From contig NC_135170.1 of the NCBI RefSeq assembly GCF_041146795.1, positions 6,350,033 to 6,414,032 on the forward strand: a stretch of DNA of 64,000 nt. The letters run 5' to 3'. The translations under genes were made by a program, and so were the position numbers. The first letter of the stretch is position 1, and every line of letters starts with the position of its first letter. Shown one piece after another: positions 32,401 to 44,442 of this stretch. Source of the stretch: Maylandia zebra (lineage: Eukaryota; Chordata; Actinopteri; Cichliformes; Cichlidae). The notes under the pieces were generated by a model. That model was given only the letters and a program-made list of their open reading frames with translations, did no database searches and was not told where the DNA came from.

Positions 32401-33650
32401 TATAGACTTATTTCTAATCTTTTATTCCTCATCAAAAATTGAAAACATTTTATTACAAGTAACTAAATGAATATCTTACATGTCGCAGTCTTTACTTTTC
32501 CATGGAGGTTTCAGATCCAATCACAGCACAGAAACAGCAGACTGAGTGCTGCTCAGTCTCAGTGCTGCCTTTGACACTATGGGGCGGGACATTTTAATTC
32601 AAAGGCTTCATGGCTCTGTTGGTTTAACAGGTGGGTTGATGGTTGGCTCTCATCATACTGAAGACTTGAGGGGCTTTTGTGTGTCTATTAGCGGTTTAAT
32701 ATTTGCACAAATAAAAATTCAATCTGGTGTTCCTCAAGGCTCGATCCTTTGGGTCCATTACTCTTTAACATTTACATGCTCCCACTTGGTAAGAATCATA
32801 ACATATCCTACTCTTCTTGTGCACATAATACTTATCAGTTTTCCTCTGATGATCTGACCTCTATTCAGAAAGTAATGAGCTGCACTGATGGCATTAATCA
32901 CTGAATGATTCACAACCTTTTAGAACTAAACAGATTGAAGACAGAAACATTTGCTGTTGGTCCAAAAAAGTCAGAGACAGAATATCTATCATTGCCTTTT
33001 CTAAAATGAAGTGGGTTCAGTGAAGAAGGGCAGAGATAGCTCAGTAGGTAGAGTGTTCGCCCCATGATCAAAAAGTTGGAGGTTCAAATCCATCGAACAG
33101 CTCGCCTAAGATACCTACACACTGCTCCCCGGGCGTTGAATTGTTAGCTGCCCACTGAGTTAGTGGGTTAAATGCAGAGGGCTAAACAATTTCTTACAGG
33201 ATTAATAAAGTACACATTATTAACTTTAAACAGTTTGCTTGATATCAAAGCATAGACTATGCTTTGATATCAAGCAGGTTAGATCATTATATGCTCTATT
33301 TTCTGTACACTCCAAATCATCAGTAAGACGACTCCAGCACATTCAAAATGTACCAGTCGGAGTGCTTATGCAGAGATCTGACTCTATTACCCCAGTATCA
33401 GGATCACTTCATTGGCTTCCAGTGCAATATAAAATGATTGTATTAGTTCCCAAAGCACTCTATGGTTTGACCTCCTACTACATCTTTGACTTGCTCACTG
33501 TTCAAATACCAGTCAGATCACTCAAGTCATCAGCTGCAGATCTTTCAACTGATCGTAGATTGAGACCCAAGTGTGCCTCAGTTTCTGTGGTCCTGTTATT
33601 TGGAACACCTCTCCTACTGATCTGGGCACATCTTGTGCACATCTTTAGTC
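32400..33650 (+). mobile_element. L2-type LINE remnant, split by a SINE
   Basis: Plus-strand frames give LLSLSAAFDT (motif A of the reverse transcriptase) and SGVPQGSIL (motif B) at 32,546-32,760, and after the SINE the C-terminal region with RRLQHIQN and SLHWLPVQYKM at 33,300-33,430. Several stops and frame changes; dead copy of an L2/Maui-type fish LINE. Confidence 0.7.
33028..33232 (+). mobile_element. tRNA-derived SINE
   Basis: Begins with a tRNA-like head: box A tagctcagtaggtagag and box B ggttcaaatcc, 30-40 bp apart. It continues with gctgcccactg and gggttaaatgcagagg, the body of a common fish SINE type, and ends at attaataaagt. It lacks the folded acceptor stem of a working tRNA gene. 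Confidence 0.75.
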
Positions 33651-33770
33651 ATTTTGGCCAATTTTTAACATAACCAAAATAAACAGACTTCCTCGCATAT
33701 GTTTACTAAGACTGAAATGTCTTTGTCCGTGTCTGCTTTTTAAAAGTTGTAATATCTGTTTGGTACGGAG

Positions 33771-34250
33771 CCCCGCAGGGGACATGGGAGAAAAAAAATG
33801 AAGACGGACTTTTGCGAGATCTCGCAAAAGTCCGTCTTAATCTCGCAAAAGTTTTAGCCGCATTCTTCGTAGGCCGCCAGCTCGAAGCCGACCGGGAGGT
33901 CGAGGCACGATGTGCCGGGAAAGCGGTGTTCCTCCCGGATGTAGTAGATCTCGACCTCCCATTAGCTTCGAGATGGTGGGTGTCAGATCTCCGAAAACGT
34001 CGGAGCACTTTTGCAAATATGTGATGTCTTGTAAACCGAGCAGGTATCTGACATTTACACAACTACATTCACGCCTCAAAATATCTTAAAAGTGTATTTT
34101 GTGACCCAGAAAGAGTAATATTACAACTAAGTAGCTGCCGCCATTGTTGGAATTCAACTTTTGCGAGATCTCGCAAAACTTTTGCGAGATCCCGAGTTTG
34201 TTTTGCGAGATCCCGAGTTTGTTTTGCGAGATCCCGAGTTTGTTATATTA
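33771..34250. mobile_element. hAT-derived block with palindromic GCGAGATC repeats
   Basis: It holds a perfect 38-bp palindrome at 33801-33838, another GCGAGATCTCGC at about 34,162-34,176 and three head-to-tail copies of ttttgcgagatcccgagtttg ending near 34,243. The middle (about 33,970-34,150) matches, in reverse, the interior of the hAT element at 18,130-18,320 (gtgacccagaaagagtaata, ctccgaaaacgtcggagc). It is therefore probably an altered relative. Termini are not fixed. Confidence 0.55.
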
Positions 34251-35375
34251 TAATATAATATTCTAAAACTAAAACCTAACAACTAAGAACTAAAATGAAA
34301 AAAGCGAGCTCACTCTAATAACTGACACTGACCCGAAAATCAAATTAAGGACGTCTAAATTATGCTTTTAATGTAAGATTAAATGCTATAATAACCATAG
34401 TAGGCATTAACAGGGTTATTACTAGTATTATTATTGCTTACCACCAGTTTTACTCCCCAGATTAAGTTCCCTTGATGTGAGGTTTTCCTCTTCTTCTTTC
34501 TGCAGTGAAGTGAAATTTAAGTTGAAGATTCAGCTTTTTATTGCTGTGTTCAAGACCCATCCCACACTGAAAATGTGCAAGTGGTCAGAAGTGGACTTCC
34601 AGGGAGAGGTCATAGTTGACCAACGTACAAAAGGGCACTACATGTCTTGGATGAAGTGAGGTTAAAGCTGTACTAGTACCTCTCCGAGAAGAGATGAGGC
34701 TGAATGCACCAAATTTAACTCAGTTAAAGTTTTTGAGTTTTTAGCTTCCCATACTTGTGATCATACTTTGTATTTAAAGGTCAAATAAATGTACTTCAAC
34801 TTCAACAGGTCATCATATTCTAAGAAGCTTGGAAAGAACAGTGTCTTGACTTCTTCAAGTTTCTTGAAGATGTTTCACATCTCATCCGAGAAGCTTCTTC
34901 AGTTCAGTTCGATGAACTGAAGAAAATTTTCGTACTTCAACTTCTCCTGTTGCTGTGGTTAGAGTTGACCCTGTTTGTCCAAAGAGTAAACAAGGGGTAC
35001 CCCACCTCTCACACTATGACAGCCGGGATAGATTCCAACCACCTACCCTGAACTGGATAAATGGAAGAAACTGGTTGGATAGATGGAAAAGGCTGATGCT
35101 CCATACAAACTAAGCTCACACAGCATACTGCTGAATGACAGAGGTGATGGGTGCTAAAAACTGGTCTCTTTACACCTATCAGTAATTACTGCAAATCAGT
35201 AATCTGGTAGTCCTTCCATAAATCCAAAACATACCTTATATGAATTTGGTTTATTTCCACTTAAAGATTTTCTCCTACACCTTTGACCACCACCCAGTAC
35301 TGATTTTGAAAGTCCTGTACTGGTATCAGCCTAAAGATATTTATAAAATCACTGTGAAAAGCAGAATTTACCAAA
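34251..35375. other. No gene seen; Penelope-type motif at 34.87 kb
   Basis: AT-rich. Minus-strand sequence at 34,835-34,920 reads gaagaagcttctcggatgag followed by atgtgaaacatcttcaag, the same 3' Penelope-type motif as at 6,000. No exon recognised. Confidence 0.4.
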
Positions 35376-35377
35376 GA

Positions 35378-35813
35378 CAAAAACACATATTTTCATAATT
35401 TATAAGAGAGTGACGCTTCTTTATTGAATGCTCTGTATGTGAGACTTTCCAGTGTTGCCTCACCAGACAGTAAAGGGGACAACACTGAAATAGAGATGAA
35501 TTGTACCTGACAGCAGGGAAGTTGTAGTGAGGCAGTAACACTGTGTAAACAGACGGTGACATCAAGAGGTGCACACAATAAAAAAACAACTGAGCAGAAA
35601 AGAGCACTGATAGGCAAAAACATGTTTCTACTTACTGCAGTGCCCTCTAGAGGACAAATGATATCATTTTCTTTAGAACAGTCCCACAAAGTGATGATGA
35701 ATCTGTGGAACATTTGCTTCCTGTTTGGCAGCTTTTTGTATAGCATATTTCCACGTGCTGCCATAGACTCCAGCTGCAGATAGGGGGAATTCTGCAGTAG
35801 CAAACATGGTGTT
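35378..35813. repeat. Dispersed repeat, copy 1
   Basis: About 435 bp closely matches 57,218-57,785 (which has an extra ~180 bp in the middle). The match resumes at 40,133 beyond the Gypsy element, so the Gypsy element inserted into this repeat. No coding capacity or termini identified; kind of element unknown. Confidence 0.65.
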
Positions 35814-38800
35814 TGTAGAATGACCACTCGGTAGCTTTCTTGTGATGCTGCTTTATTGAACATGTATCCAGCATGGGTTATAACAGCACAGCAACGGGTG
35901 TGGCAGCTAAGGGAAGAACTGCACATAGACAGCCCTGCCGCAAAGCATGTCATGGTGGCATAAAGCTGCAACGCCCACCCGCTCGACACAGGCGACCCAG
36001 TATATGACATCTCCCCCCCTTTTCATGTTATTTCCAATAACAAACCCCAAATAGAACAGCAACGACACAATGATAACATGTGACACTATAATAGCCTCTG
36101 GGCGGTTCTCTTAAGGACCGGGCACAACTGGCCTACTGTCGGCCTGAAGGGCAGTGTCCACAAAACAGGACTTATTAAACATGGTAAACCTTTAAGGTAA
36201 TTAACTCAACCAGGTAACAGCAGTATTGGTTGCAGGTCAAAACATAAGTGCAAAACAGCAACAATACAACATTCCCACTCCACCGTCCTTCTTTCTCTCC
36301 CATTACCCCAGTGTCTACAGATCCAGCCTCTTGACTGGCTTGCGTACCCGGCCGCACCTCATGCGTAACTGATCCGGTATGTCGGCGCGAATGGGTGCAA
36401 GCGTTGGGGCCAGACTAGGGGCCAAAGCTGGGGTCTCTGGAGTGGACGCACCAGCGCACTGAGATGGCAGCTCCTCAGTGTCCACAGTGGGTGTTGGAAG
36501 GGGTTTTGGCATAGCCCGTGGAGATGGTTCGAGGTGGAGATGACGGCGGTTCCGTCGCAGCACCGCACCTTGGGGTGTGGCAACGAGATAGGACCTCGGA
36601 GTGACGCTCTCCTTGGAGATGATGGCCGGTGTTGCCCAAGCCTTCTCCCTGTCCAGCGTAGTTAGGACAGCATCCCCTGGATGGAGTGGAGGTAGGGGCT
36701 TAGTACCATGGCGGCAGTCGTAGTAGAACGCCTGCTTGGCCTTCTGACCAGCATCCCTTCGTTTAACCTCTCTTTTGTTTGGCCATTTAGGTTGAAGACT
36801 CTTCTCCAAGGTAGGCAGGGTTGTCCTGATCTTCCTCCCCATAATAAGTTCCGCTGGGCTGAAGCCTGTAGTGGCACAGGGAGTAGACCTAAAGCACATT
36901 AGTGCTATCAGTGGGTCATTGTGCCGGAGGATTTTCTTTGCAGTCTGTACTGCCCTCTCCGCTTGACCATTTCCCTGTGGGTGGTGGGGACTAGACGTTA
37001 TGTGGGCAAAATCCATCTCTCTCGCGAAGGCCTGGAACTCAGAGCTGGAGAACTGAGGGCCATTGTCACTCACCACTTCGTCAGGGATCCCAAACCTAGC
37101 AAAGGTCGACTTCAGTTTCTGAACAACTTGGCCACTGGTCGTGGATGGTAGGTGCAGTATTTCCAGAAAATGTGAGTAGTAGTCCGACACAACAAGATAA
37201 TTATTCCGGTTGTGTTCACAGAGATCCAGGGCTATCCTTTGCCATGGACGATCCGGCAAAGGTGTGGAGATGAGCGGCTCCCTTGTCTGTGTTGGCCTCT
37301 GTGCCAGACATGTGTGGCACTGCAGCACTCTTTAGCTCAGTGGAGCTAAAGAATGAATTAGCCCTATCCCTGCACTTGGTGAGGCCTTGGTGCCCTTCAT
37401 GTATGTACGTGATGACAGTCTGTAGTTCAACATCCGTTGCAGTGGCTGCTTTAATGCTTTCCATTCGGCTTGGGGACGCTGGAATGCCCTGTAACACGGT
37501 GGCTATGTAGCAGTCCACTTCAGTGTAAGTGCTAGTGTCATCCTCAGCCCAAGTCTGTGGACTCCGTGACAACGTATCGGCGATGACAAGCATTTTGCCA
37601 GGGACATAGACGGCCTCCAGCTTGTACCTCATGAGCCTCATCAGGAGGCGTTGACACCTCAATGGAACATTGTCAAGGTCCCGGCTGTTGACCAGGGGCA
37701 CCAAAGGTCTATGGTCGGTCTCAAGCCTGAAGCGATCTAAGCCACATAGATACTTATCAAACTTCTCACAGGCCCAAACACTTGACAAACACTCCTTTTC
37801 GATTTGTGCGTAGCGTGTTTCAGCCTCCGTGAGGCGTCTAGAGCAGTAGGCAACAGGTTTCCACTCTGCGCCATGAAGCTGAAGCAGCACAGCCCCAAGT
37901 CCGTAGCTATTGGCGTCGGCAGATACGGCTGTGAGTCTGTTGACGTCATAGAAGGCAAGAACAGGTGCTGATGTAAGCGCTCTCTTAATGTTCTCGAAGG
38001 CTGCCTGCTGTGGGTGACCCCAGGTCCAACTGTTTTTGCTTTTAAGCAACTCGTACAGTGGCTGGCATACTGTGGCAAGAGCAGGAATATATCTGCCCAG
38101 GTAATTAACCATTCCTAGGATCCCTTTAAGCTCTTGCACATTTTCTGGTGACGGCAGCTGAAGAATGGCGTTCACTTTCTCAGGGTCTGGCCTGACCCCA
38201 GAATAGTCGATCAGGTGCCCTAGGAAGCAAAGCTGGCTCTGTCTGAAGGAGCACTTCTCTTGGTTGAGCTTCAATCCGGCTAACTCAATGCGCTGCAGCA
38301 CCTCCTCAAGTCAGGTGTCGTGTTGTTCCATGGTGGCCCCATAGACCAGGATGTCATCCATAAAGACCTCCACACCTTCGAGCCCCTCTAAGGTCTCCAA
38401 CATCTTTCGCTGAAAGATCTCTGGTGCACTTGTTATCCCAAAGGGCAGCCTCTTAAAGCAATACCTGCCAAATGGCCTGATGAATGTCGTTAGTTTGCAA
38501 CTCTCGTGATGCAATGGGATCTGCCAAAATCCACTGGCTGCATCCAGCAAGGAGAAGACCGTTGCCCCACTCAACCTGAACATGGTTGAGTGGGGCGGGT
38601 AGGCAAGATATAGCGCTCTCTTTTGGCAGACTTATTCATTTTTGTCAGATCAACGCAGATCCTGGCCCTTGCTGTGTTCTTCTTCAAGACAGGCACCATT
38701 GGGGCACACCATCCGGTAGGTTGGGTCACCCTCTCAATGACACCATGGTTCTCCATTCTTTGTAGTTCCTCCTTCACTTTCTGCAGCATGGGGAAAGGCA

Positions 38801-40126
38801 CACGGCGTGCCGTATGCACTGCGTATGGCACAGCATCGTCCCTTAACTGAATTTTGACTGGTTCAGTTTTTGGTGTTCCGTGTTCACCGTAAAGTGGTTG
38901 GTTCCTGGTGAGTGTGATCGTTGCTTCATCAATTCTTCTCACCAGGTTCATCTGCACTGACAAGGAGCGGCTGAGAAGGTTGTTAACTCTGCGTCCACGA
39001 ACCACATACACCTTGGACAGGTAGTCTTTGCCTTTATAACTTATTGTGGCCTTTAAGTAGCTGAGACATAACAGCTCTCCTCCGGGGCTATCTAGAGGGA
39101 GATTAGAAGGCTCTAGTGTTCTCTTATGAGCAAGTGTGTGGAACGTATCTTCATTTATGATAGTGACATCTGCTCCTGTGTCAATCTTAAATTCTATTGG
39201 GGCAGAGTCTAGCAGTAACTGCACAGTCCATGCTTCGCTATTTCCTTTTGTATTACACACTGAGCCTAGAAAATATGAGGCCTGCTTGCTTTTCTCTGTC
39301 TCTGTAACCTCATTCACTGATCTGGTGTTACGACACACCCTGGCCCAGTGTCCAATTTTTGGACACTCCTCTGACTGTCTGATGATCTGGGTCGTTTGTG
39401 CCAACATGAGGTCCTTCATCAGTTGTAGCCTGCGGGAGAGGTCCTTGTCTCGTATCCCGACCACAATATGATCACGGATATTTTCCTCTTTATATGCACC
39501 AAACTCACAGTGCTCTGAGAGGTCATACAGGGCTCGGATAAAACTTTCCGCCGTTTCACCTGGCCGCTGGACACGCTGGTGAAAACATGCTCTCTCATGT
39601 ATAATGTTCCTCTGCGGGAAAAAATACTCGTCGAACTTCCTCATTACGACGGCGAAGTCGTCACGACTTTCATCGGCGGCGAAGGTGAGTGACTTGTAAA
39701 TGTTCTCTGCTTCATTTCCCAATCGCATAGATTAGGTAGCTCACCTGTACTTGTCCTTCGTCTTTGTGGAGTTTCATTGCAATCCTGTAGCGCTCGAAAC
39801 GCTGTTTCCAGTCGGGCCATTCCGTCGGCTTATCGAAGGGGAAGCTTGTCGGGGGAATAAACTTAGCCATTCTGTTGTTTTCTCCCTTATGGCGTAATTC
39901 TGGCGATGGTCCGGGTCACTTCTGACACCATGTAGAATGACCACTCGGTAGCTTTCTTATGATGCTGCTTTATTGAACATGTATCCAGCATGGGTTATAA
40001 CAGCACAACAACGGGTGTGGCAGCTAAGAGAAGAACTGCACATAGACAGCCCTGCCGCAAAGCATGTCATGGTGGCGTAAAGCCGCAACGCCCACCCGCT
40101 CGACACAGGCAACCCAGTATATGACA
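35814..40126 (-). mobile_element. Ty3/Gypsy LTR retrotransposon, near full length
   Basis: Two 196-bp direct repeats (35814-36009 and 39931-40126) begin TGTAGAATG and end TATGACA; I count six differences, all transitions. The primer site TGGTGTCAGAAGTGACCC (minus strand, at 39930) fits a leucine-tRNA-type PBS. A purine tract AAAAGGGGGGGAGA abuts the 3' LTR (36010-36023). gag, protease, reverse transcriptase, RNase H and integrase follow in the Ty3/Gypsy order on the minus strand. No perfect target duplication was found. It lies within a dispersed repeat. Confidence 0.9.
36315..39870 (-). pseudogene. Gypsy gag-pol coding region, broken
   Basis: gag starts at 39870 and has a frame change near 39,730. 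A degenerate zinc knuckle (CPKIGHWARVC) is followed by protease with DTGAD, in the frame 38571-39728. Reverse transcriptase carries FMDD at about 38,365; a frame change lies near 38,580 and a single in-frame TGA at 38311-38313. RNase H and the zinc-finger start of integrase follow (37216-38301). Integrase (36315-37328, another frame) has CHTC, the SDNGPQF Asp and the NGQAER Glu. At least three lesions make it non-functional in this copy. The layout resembles K02A2.6-like vertebrate Gypsy elements. Confidence 0.88.
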
Positions 40127-40393
40127 GATTTAGAAGCAGAACTGAAGTTTTATTTTATCATAAAGATGGTAAACTTTTTAAACACTAACTTTTTACTAAC
40201 TTTTTAAACCTGGGTCTGGGGGCAGATTCCCTCTCATGGGGTGCTGGTGCTGGGTTATAAATTGTGTGAACTGCGTTCATTTCAGTGTGTTTCCATGTTG
40301 GGTGAGTGATGAGAAGGAGCCTGCGGTCAGAGCAGCAAGGCTGCAGGCTCCTTCTCATTAATATCCTCCTCATTAATATCCCTCAAGGGACAA

Positions 40394-40980
40394 AATCACT
40401 TGAGGGATATTAAAGGTAACAGAGTTTGTAGTTGATATTTGTTTTTTCCTGGATGAGCCTCAGGTCTGCTGCAGAGTCAATGTTCCACCTGAGTTGAGAT
40501 TGAACAAGCGGTCGTAAGCTGACCAGCTGACATCGTAGTACACCTTTGTATTGGTTTGGCTTGTAATAAGTCTGATTCATTAGCTTGTGTAAGCCTGTTG
40601 GGGAAGGAATAAAAGTACATAACAAGCTAAACAAGTTATTTAGAAGCTGCTAATGCTTCATGGTGAGTCGTCTTACTTGAATGCTGACACCAGCATCTTC
40701 ACCATGCCCACAGTTATGTTTCCCAAATGCTCTGTGTCAACACTCGGTTAGAGAGCTTTCAGTTCCTGAACAGGCCACATTATTGACCCAGACCCAGCAG
40801 GTCTGATCTGACTATCTGTCAGACAGATATAACAAAGATTCAAAATCCAAATATTTCCCACAGAACAAAAACAGGAATTTGCTACATGGGAGAATGGACC
40901 AACCTGCAACAGGTGAAGATGTCATGAAGAGAAAAGAGACTAGAGGGAAGAATCAAAACTATGCATCAGTGTGTTAACAG
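40394..40980 (-). pseudogene. Decayed second copy of the SRCR-Ig gene, 5' part
   Basis: Three blocks match the receptor gene in order. 40394-40500 is an Ig-exon fragment with a deletion and a premature stop. 40680-40800 is an SRCR exon in which the start (AGSGS) is fused to the NVACSG region by an internal deletion, with a TGA at the position of a cysteine-neighbour codon. 40904-40939 is identical to the 36-bp signal-peptide exon 2. The matching exon 1 is absent: the alignment upstream (41,170-41,340) skips the ~200 bp that hold it. It cannot encode a receptor. Confidence 0.8.
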
Positions 40981-40999
40981 AGAATGTATTAAAGCACAT

Positions 41000-41804
41000 G
41001 TTGTTTTCAGTGTAAAGCAATAAATAGTTACAATTGTTGTGCAATGAATGACTGAGACCATGACTGCATTTCTATTTTGTCCGTGTAAAATTCTATGTTA
41101 TAAATGGTTTTAAAAAAAACAAGAATTTCAGTTCCACTTTCACAATTTCTCCACGTTTCCAGAAGCGTTATCTAAAAAAGGACACAAATTCCTTTTGGTG
41201 CTGTGCAAAAAGGGGGATCCAGTTCATAAACACGCTGAGCTACCTGCTGTGGTGACCATGTGGATAAGTGAGCAGCTGAAAGTAGCTGCTGCTTCTTTAG
41301 ACATGACCAATCTGAAGCTACATGAGCAGTGATGTACATCAGGAGAAACAGTAAAGCTACCATAGTGTACAAATATTATACCAATATTAGAGTGAGACAG
41401 AGGGTCATATTGACTCACTCAAAAGATAATGGTATGTCTTATGAATCATCAGCCCAAAATAAACTGAAATAAGCTTAATGTAAAACAGATACTTACCTGA
41501 ATATTGGACAGCTTTAATATTTTCCTCAGTATCAAAGTAACACAAGGATATTTTAGGTTGATGAATATATAACAGAATCCGCCAATAGCTGCTATTTCCA
41601 ATATGCCACAGTGTAAACAATACAGGCTAAAAACTGTCTTACAGTGCTAGCAGCTACTAGTAGCCTATTTCATGAGGGTTTACAAATTCTTGCTAGCTTC
41701 AGAAGATGCTCAGTTTGAATGCTGGGGAGATTTGGAGAATTTAACAGATTACTCTGCATGTGATACAGTTGAATCATGTTGCCACATATGTTGAAGAGTT
41801 AAAC
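41000..41804. repeat. Duplicated upstream flank of the receptor gene
   Basis: Blocks match 30,660-31,340 (for example gcctatttcatgagggttta and gaatcatgttgccacatatg). The duplicate continues beyond the inserted element at 43,252. It lacks the segment with exon 1. Confidence 0.7.
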
Positions 41805-43251
41805 TGTAAATGCTGTTAAAATGTTAAGTTACATAATTTCATGAATATATATAGTTTGCGTTGAAATGTCTTTATTTGAAATGTACATGTGTAAGGTGAG
41901 AGCTAGTGTCTCGTGAGAATACCCTTAACGAGAGCACACGAGACTTTTCATGGACTGCGAGGGAGCAGATGTCTCTCATGAAGCGATTTAAGCTAAAAGT
42001 TTACTAAAGGAAAGGGCAATACAAGGACTTAAGGACCTCTTTTCAGGACAAGCAGCCAACGAGGTATTTGTCATTTGAGAAATGTTTTTTATTTGTGTTT
42101 GGACTTAATATGTGTACTGTAAAGTTGCTAATTGTTTGTACTGTTCGCTCGTGACCAGTTCTCACGGCGTATTGGCGTAATGGCGTATCGGCGTACTGGT
42201 GATGGTGAAGCTGAGGAGAGAAGGCCCAAGTAATAAACGCCCGTTTCAAAGAACCAACCTGTGTCTGTGTTGTCGTGAAGAGAGCTACAGTGAGAACTCG
42301 CCTGCTCAACACGGGTAGGAGAGGACAGGATCGCCGCGGATGACGAAACGACGCGGATCCGGTGCATCACGTCAGATAAGCAGAGTGCATAACGCATATC
42401 GGCACAGCATTAACAAGCAACGGTGGTTAGACTGAGTTAAAGCGCTAATTTTCACGTTTAAGATCAGGAGAAGCGCTACCACAAAAGTGAAGTTAAGGTG
42501 GTGTGAGAAGTGGTTAAATGTGAAAATTGCAACTAAGGGACTCATCTGTTATTCTTGCTTGCTTAATGTAGAGATTAATCCAATGTGTTTGCATTTATAG
42601 TTGTTGTACATCACAAGGTTTATAGAACAAACAAGTAAATATTTAACAAGCTCACAGGTTATGAGTAATTTTGAGTTATACAAAATTTGCTGAGTTTAAA
42701 GGGCACCTTATGTGAATTTTAAAGGGGTACTATACTGATGTGAAAACTTGAAAACCTTTAGTAATGTAAATGATAAGGATTTAAGGTATTTCTAAGTACA
42801 TTTACACTGTTATTGTATATTTGTGATAAGGTGATTTTTGTTGTTCTTGTCTGTTTGAAACTTAAGTTCAGTATTGAAGTCAACAGAGGGTTGGAAGACT
42901 CATACATACATTTATGAACCTTAATTCAAATTAAGTTTATTGCAACTTTCACTTACACATAGTCCAGAAGAAATCTAGTTGAAGTTTAATAGCTGCACAA
43001 TCACACTGCTATAATCTCAACATGTCTAACATAAGCAGAGAGACCTGCCATAAAGATGCTGAACAATCCGCTCAAGCTGAAGCTACTGTCACTGAATCTG
43101 CAGCAGAACTAGAGGGGCTTCGAAGAAGTGAGAGGGCGCGTACCCTAACAGAAAGGGGAAGAGCATACCAAGATGAGAGACTGAAGCACATTCAATGCAA
43201 ACTATATATATTCATGAAATTATGTAACTTAACATTTTAACAGCATTTACA
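41805..43251. mobile_element. LTR-retroelement fragment with inverted ends and 5-bp target duplication
   Basis: The first and last ~60 bp are reverse complements (TGTAAATGCTGTTAAAATGT and onwards). TAAAC flanks both sides (41800-41804, 43252-43256), and the uninterrupted site is seen at 31,333. Inside, 41,880-42,330 looks like an LTR (AATAAACGCCC followed by a GT-rich stretch), then a leader, then the beginning of a gag-like frame (43022-43200) with LRRSERARTLTERGRAY, reminiscent of BEL/Pao gag. The frame runs into the inverted right end. Confidence 0.75.
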
Positions 43252-43501
43252 TAAACACTTCAGCTGATACAAATGTTTTCTTCTTTGATCACAAACACCA
43301 ACACAGTCTCTCTGTGGTTTTTGGGTTTTCTGTTTTGTTCCTGAAAATTTATATTTAAGCAATAATTATATTAGTTGTTTAGCATTGTGTGTGTAATGGT
43401 AGTGCAGTCATTACCTCTGCTATTCTACATGTTGGTCTTAGTTTTGGCCAGCTGGGACATTCCCCCCCCCCCTTAAAAGTAACAAGTAATCCATAATGTT
43501 T

Positions 43502-44219
43502 TGTCGTGGTCTGGGTGGTTTTCCACAGCATCGGCTCCTCCCCACTGGATGGAGTCTTTGTTGTTCCTCACCTGATGGCAATCGTACCAGCAGTATTTAT
43601 GACCGGCGCACTCAACTGGTCTTCGCCAGATTATCTGCCAACTTTAGTCAGTTCTCGGCCTCATATCCGTTCCTTGGTGACTCATCGTGTGTATTAACCG
43701 TATCTCTGTTTTTCTCGTCAGCCTCTGAAACCCACCTACCAAGTTCTCCTGGATACCAGTTTGCTGCCGCCGGTAATCCCTCTCCGTTTTGGAACTGCCA
43801 TTCTCTCCTGCCTGCCTCCCTGCATTGCATACAGCACCCACCTGGACCTCTCCTGCCTCCCCCCTCCACGCAACCCCACCTGCAAGCTTGTAAGACAGCT
43901 CTGTGTACTATCCTTAGATTCACTCGCAACCCTCTGTGGGATTCCCCTGACTGCTCTCTCCTCTGTTTCAGTGCCCTGGCCCGCCACAGTTTCCCCTGCC
44001 CAGTACCTGTACCCAGTTATCCCTGCCATCTAGTTATCATCACAGTATTTTCTCTCGCCTCAGACATCTAGTTTATGTTCATTGATTCTAGTCTGCACTT
44101 TCTGTTAGCCTCTGAGCATTGTAAAATAAAATCTCTTTTCGTTACACCTCACCCCTGGCCTCCGGTTTTGAATCTGCACTTGAGTCCATCCCATTTCCGC
44201 GGGCCACTGTGCCATGACA
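43502..44219. mobile_element. Solo LTR with 5-bp target duplication
   Basis: 718 bp starting TGTCGTGGTC and ending GCCATGACA, flanked by TGTTT (43497-43501 and 44220-44224). AAATAAAATC near 44,125 could serve as polyadenylation signal in plus orientation. The long open frame inside it (43496-44071) has no recognisable domain and is taken as chance. Confidence 0.8.
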
Positions 44220-44224
44220 TGTTT

Positions 44225-44442
44225 GCCTACTGGTGGTGGTCAGGGGGCCCGGTGGCGCCTGTGTCCGGCAGCCTCGCCTCTGTCAGTGCGCCCCAGGGCA
44301 GCTGTGGTTACAATGTAGCTTGCTATCGCCAGTGTGTGAATGTGTGTGTGAATGGGTGGATGACTGAATGTAGTGTAAAGCGCTTTGGGGTCCTATGGAC
44401 TAGAAAAGCGCTATACAAATGCAGGCCATTTACCATTTACCA
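44225..44442 (+). mobile_element. SINE/L2-tail repeat
   Basis: Contains cgccccagggcagctgtggt, a tgtgtgaatgtgtgtgtgaa stretch and gtaaagcgctttggggtcc, ending aaatgcaggccatttaccat, a very common fish repeat tail mobilised by L2 LINEs. Confidence 0.6.

Noticed and set aside
33028..33100. Possible tRNA gene
   Set aside because: Box A and B are present but the acceptor stem does not fold and a SINE body follows; likewise at 56.77 kb and 63.68 kb.
35393..36010. 205-residue open frame on the minus strand
   Set aside because: It crosses from a Gypsy LTR into a dispersed repeat, has no domain, and parallels a similar chance frame in the other repeat copy at 57.2-57.7 kb.
43496..44071. 191-residue open frame on the plus strand
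   Set aside because: It lies within a solo LTR, is proline- and serine-rich without any recognisable domain, and is best explained by base composition.
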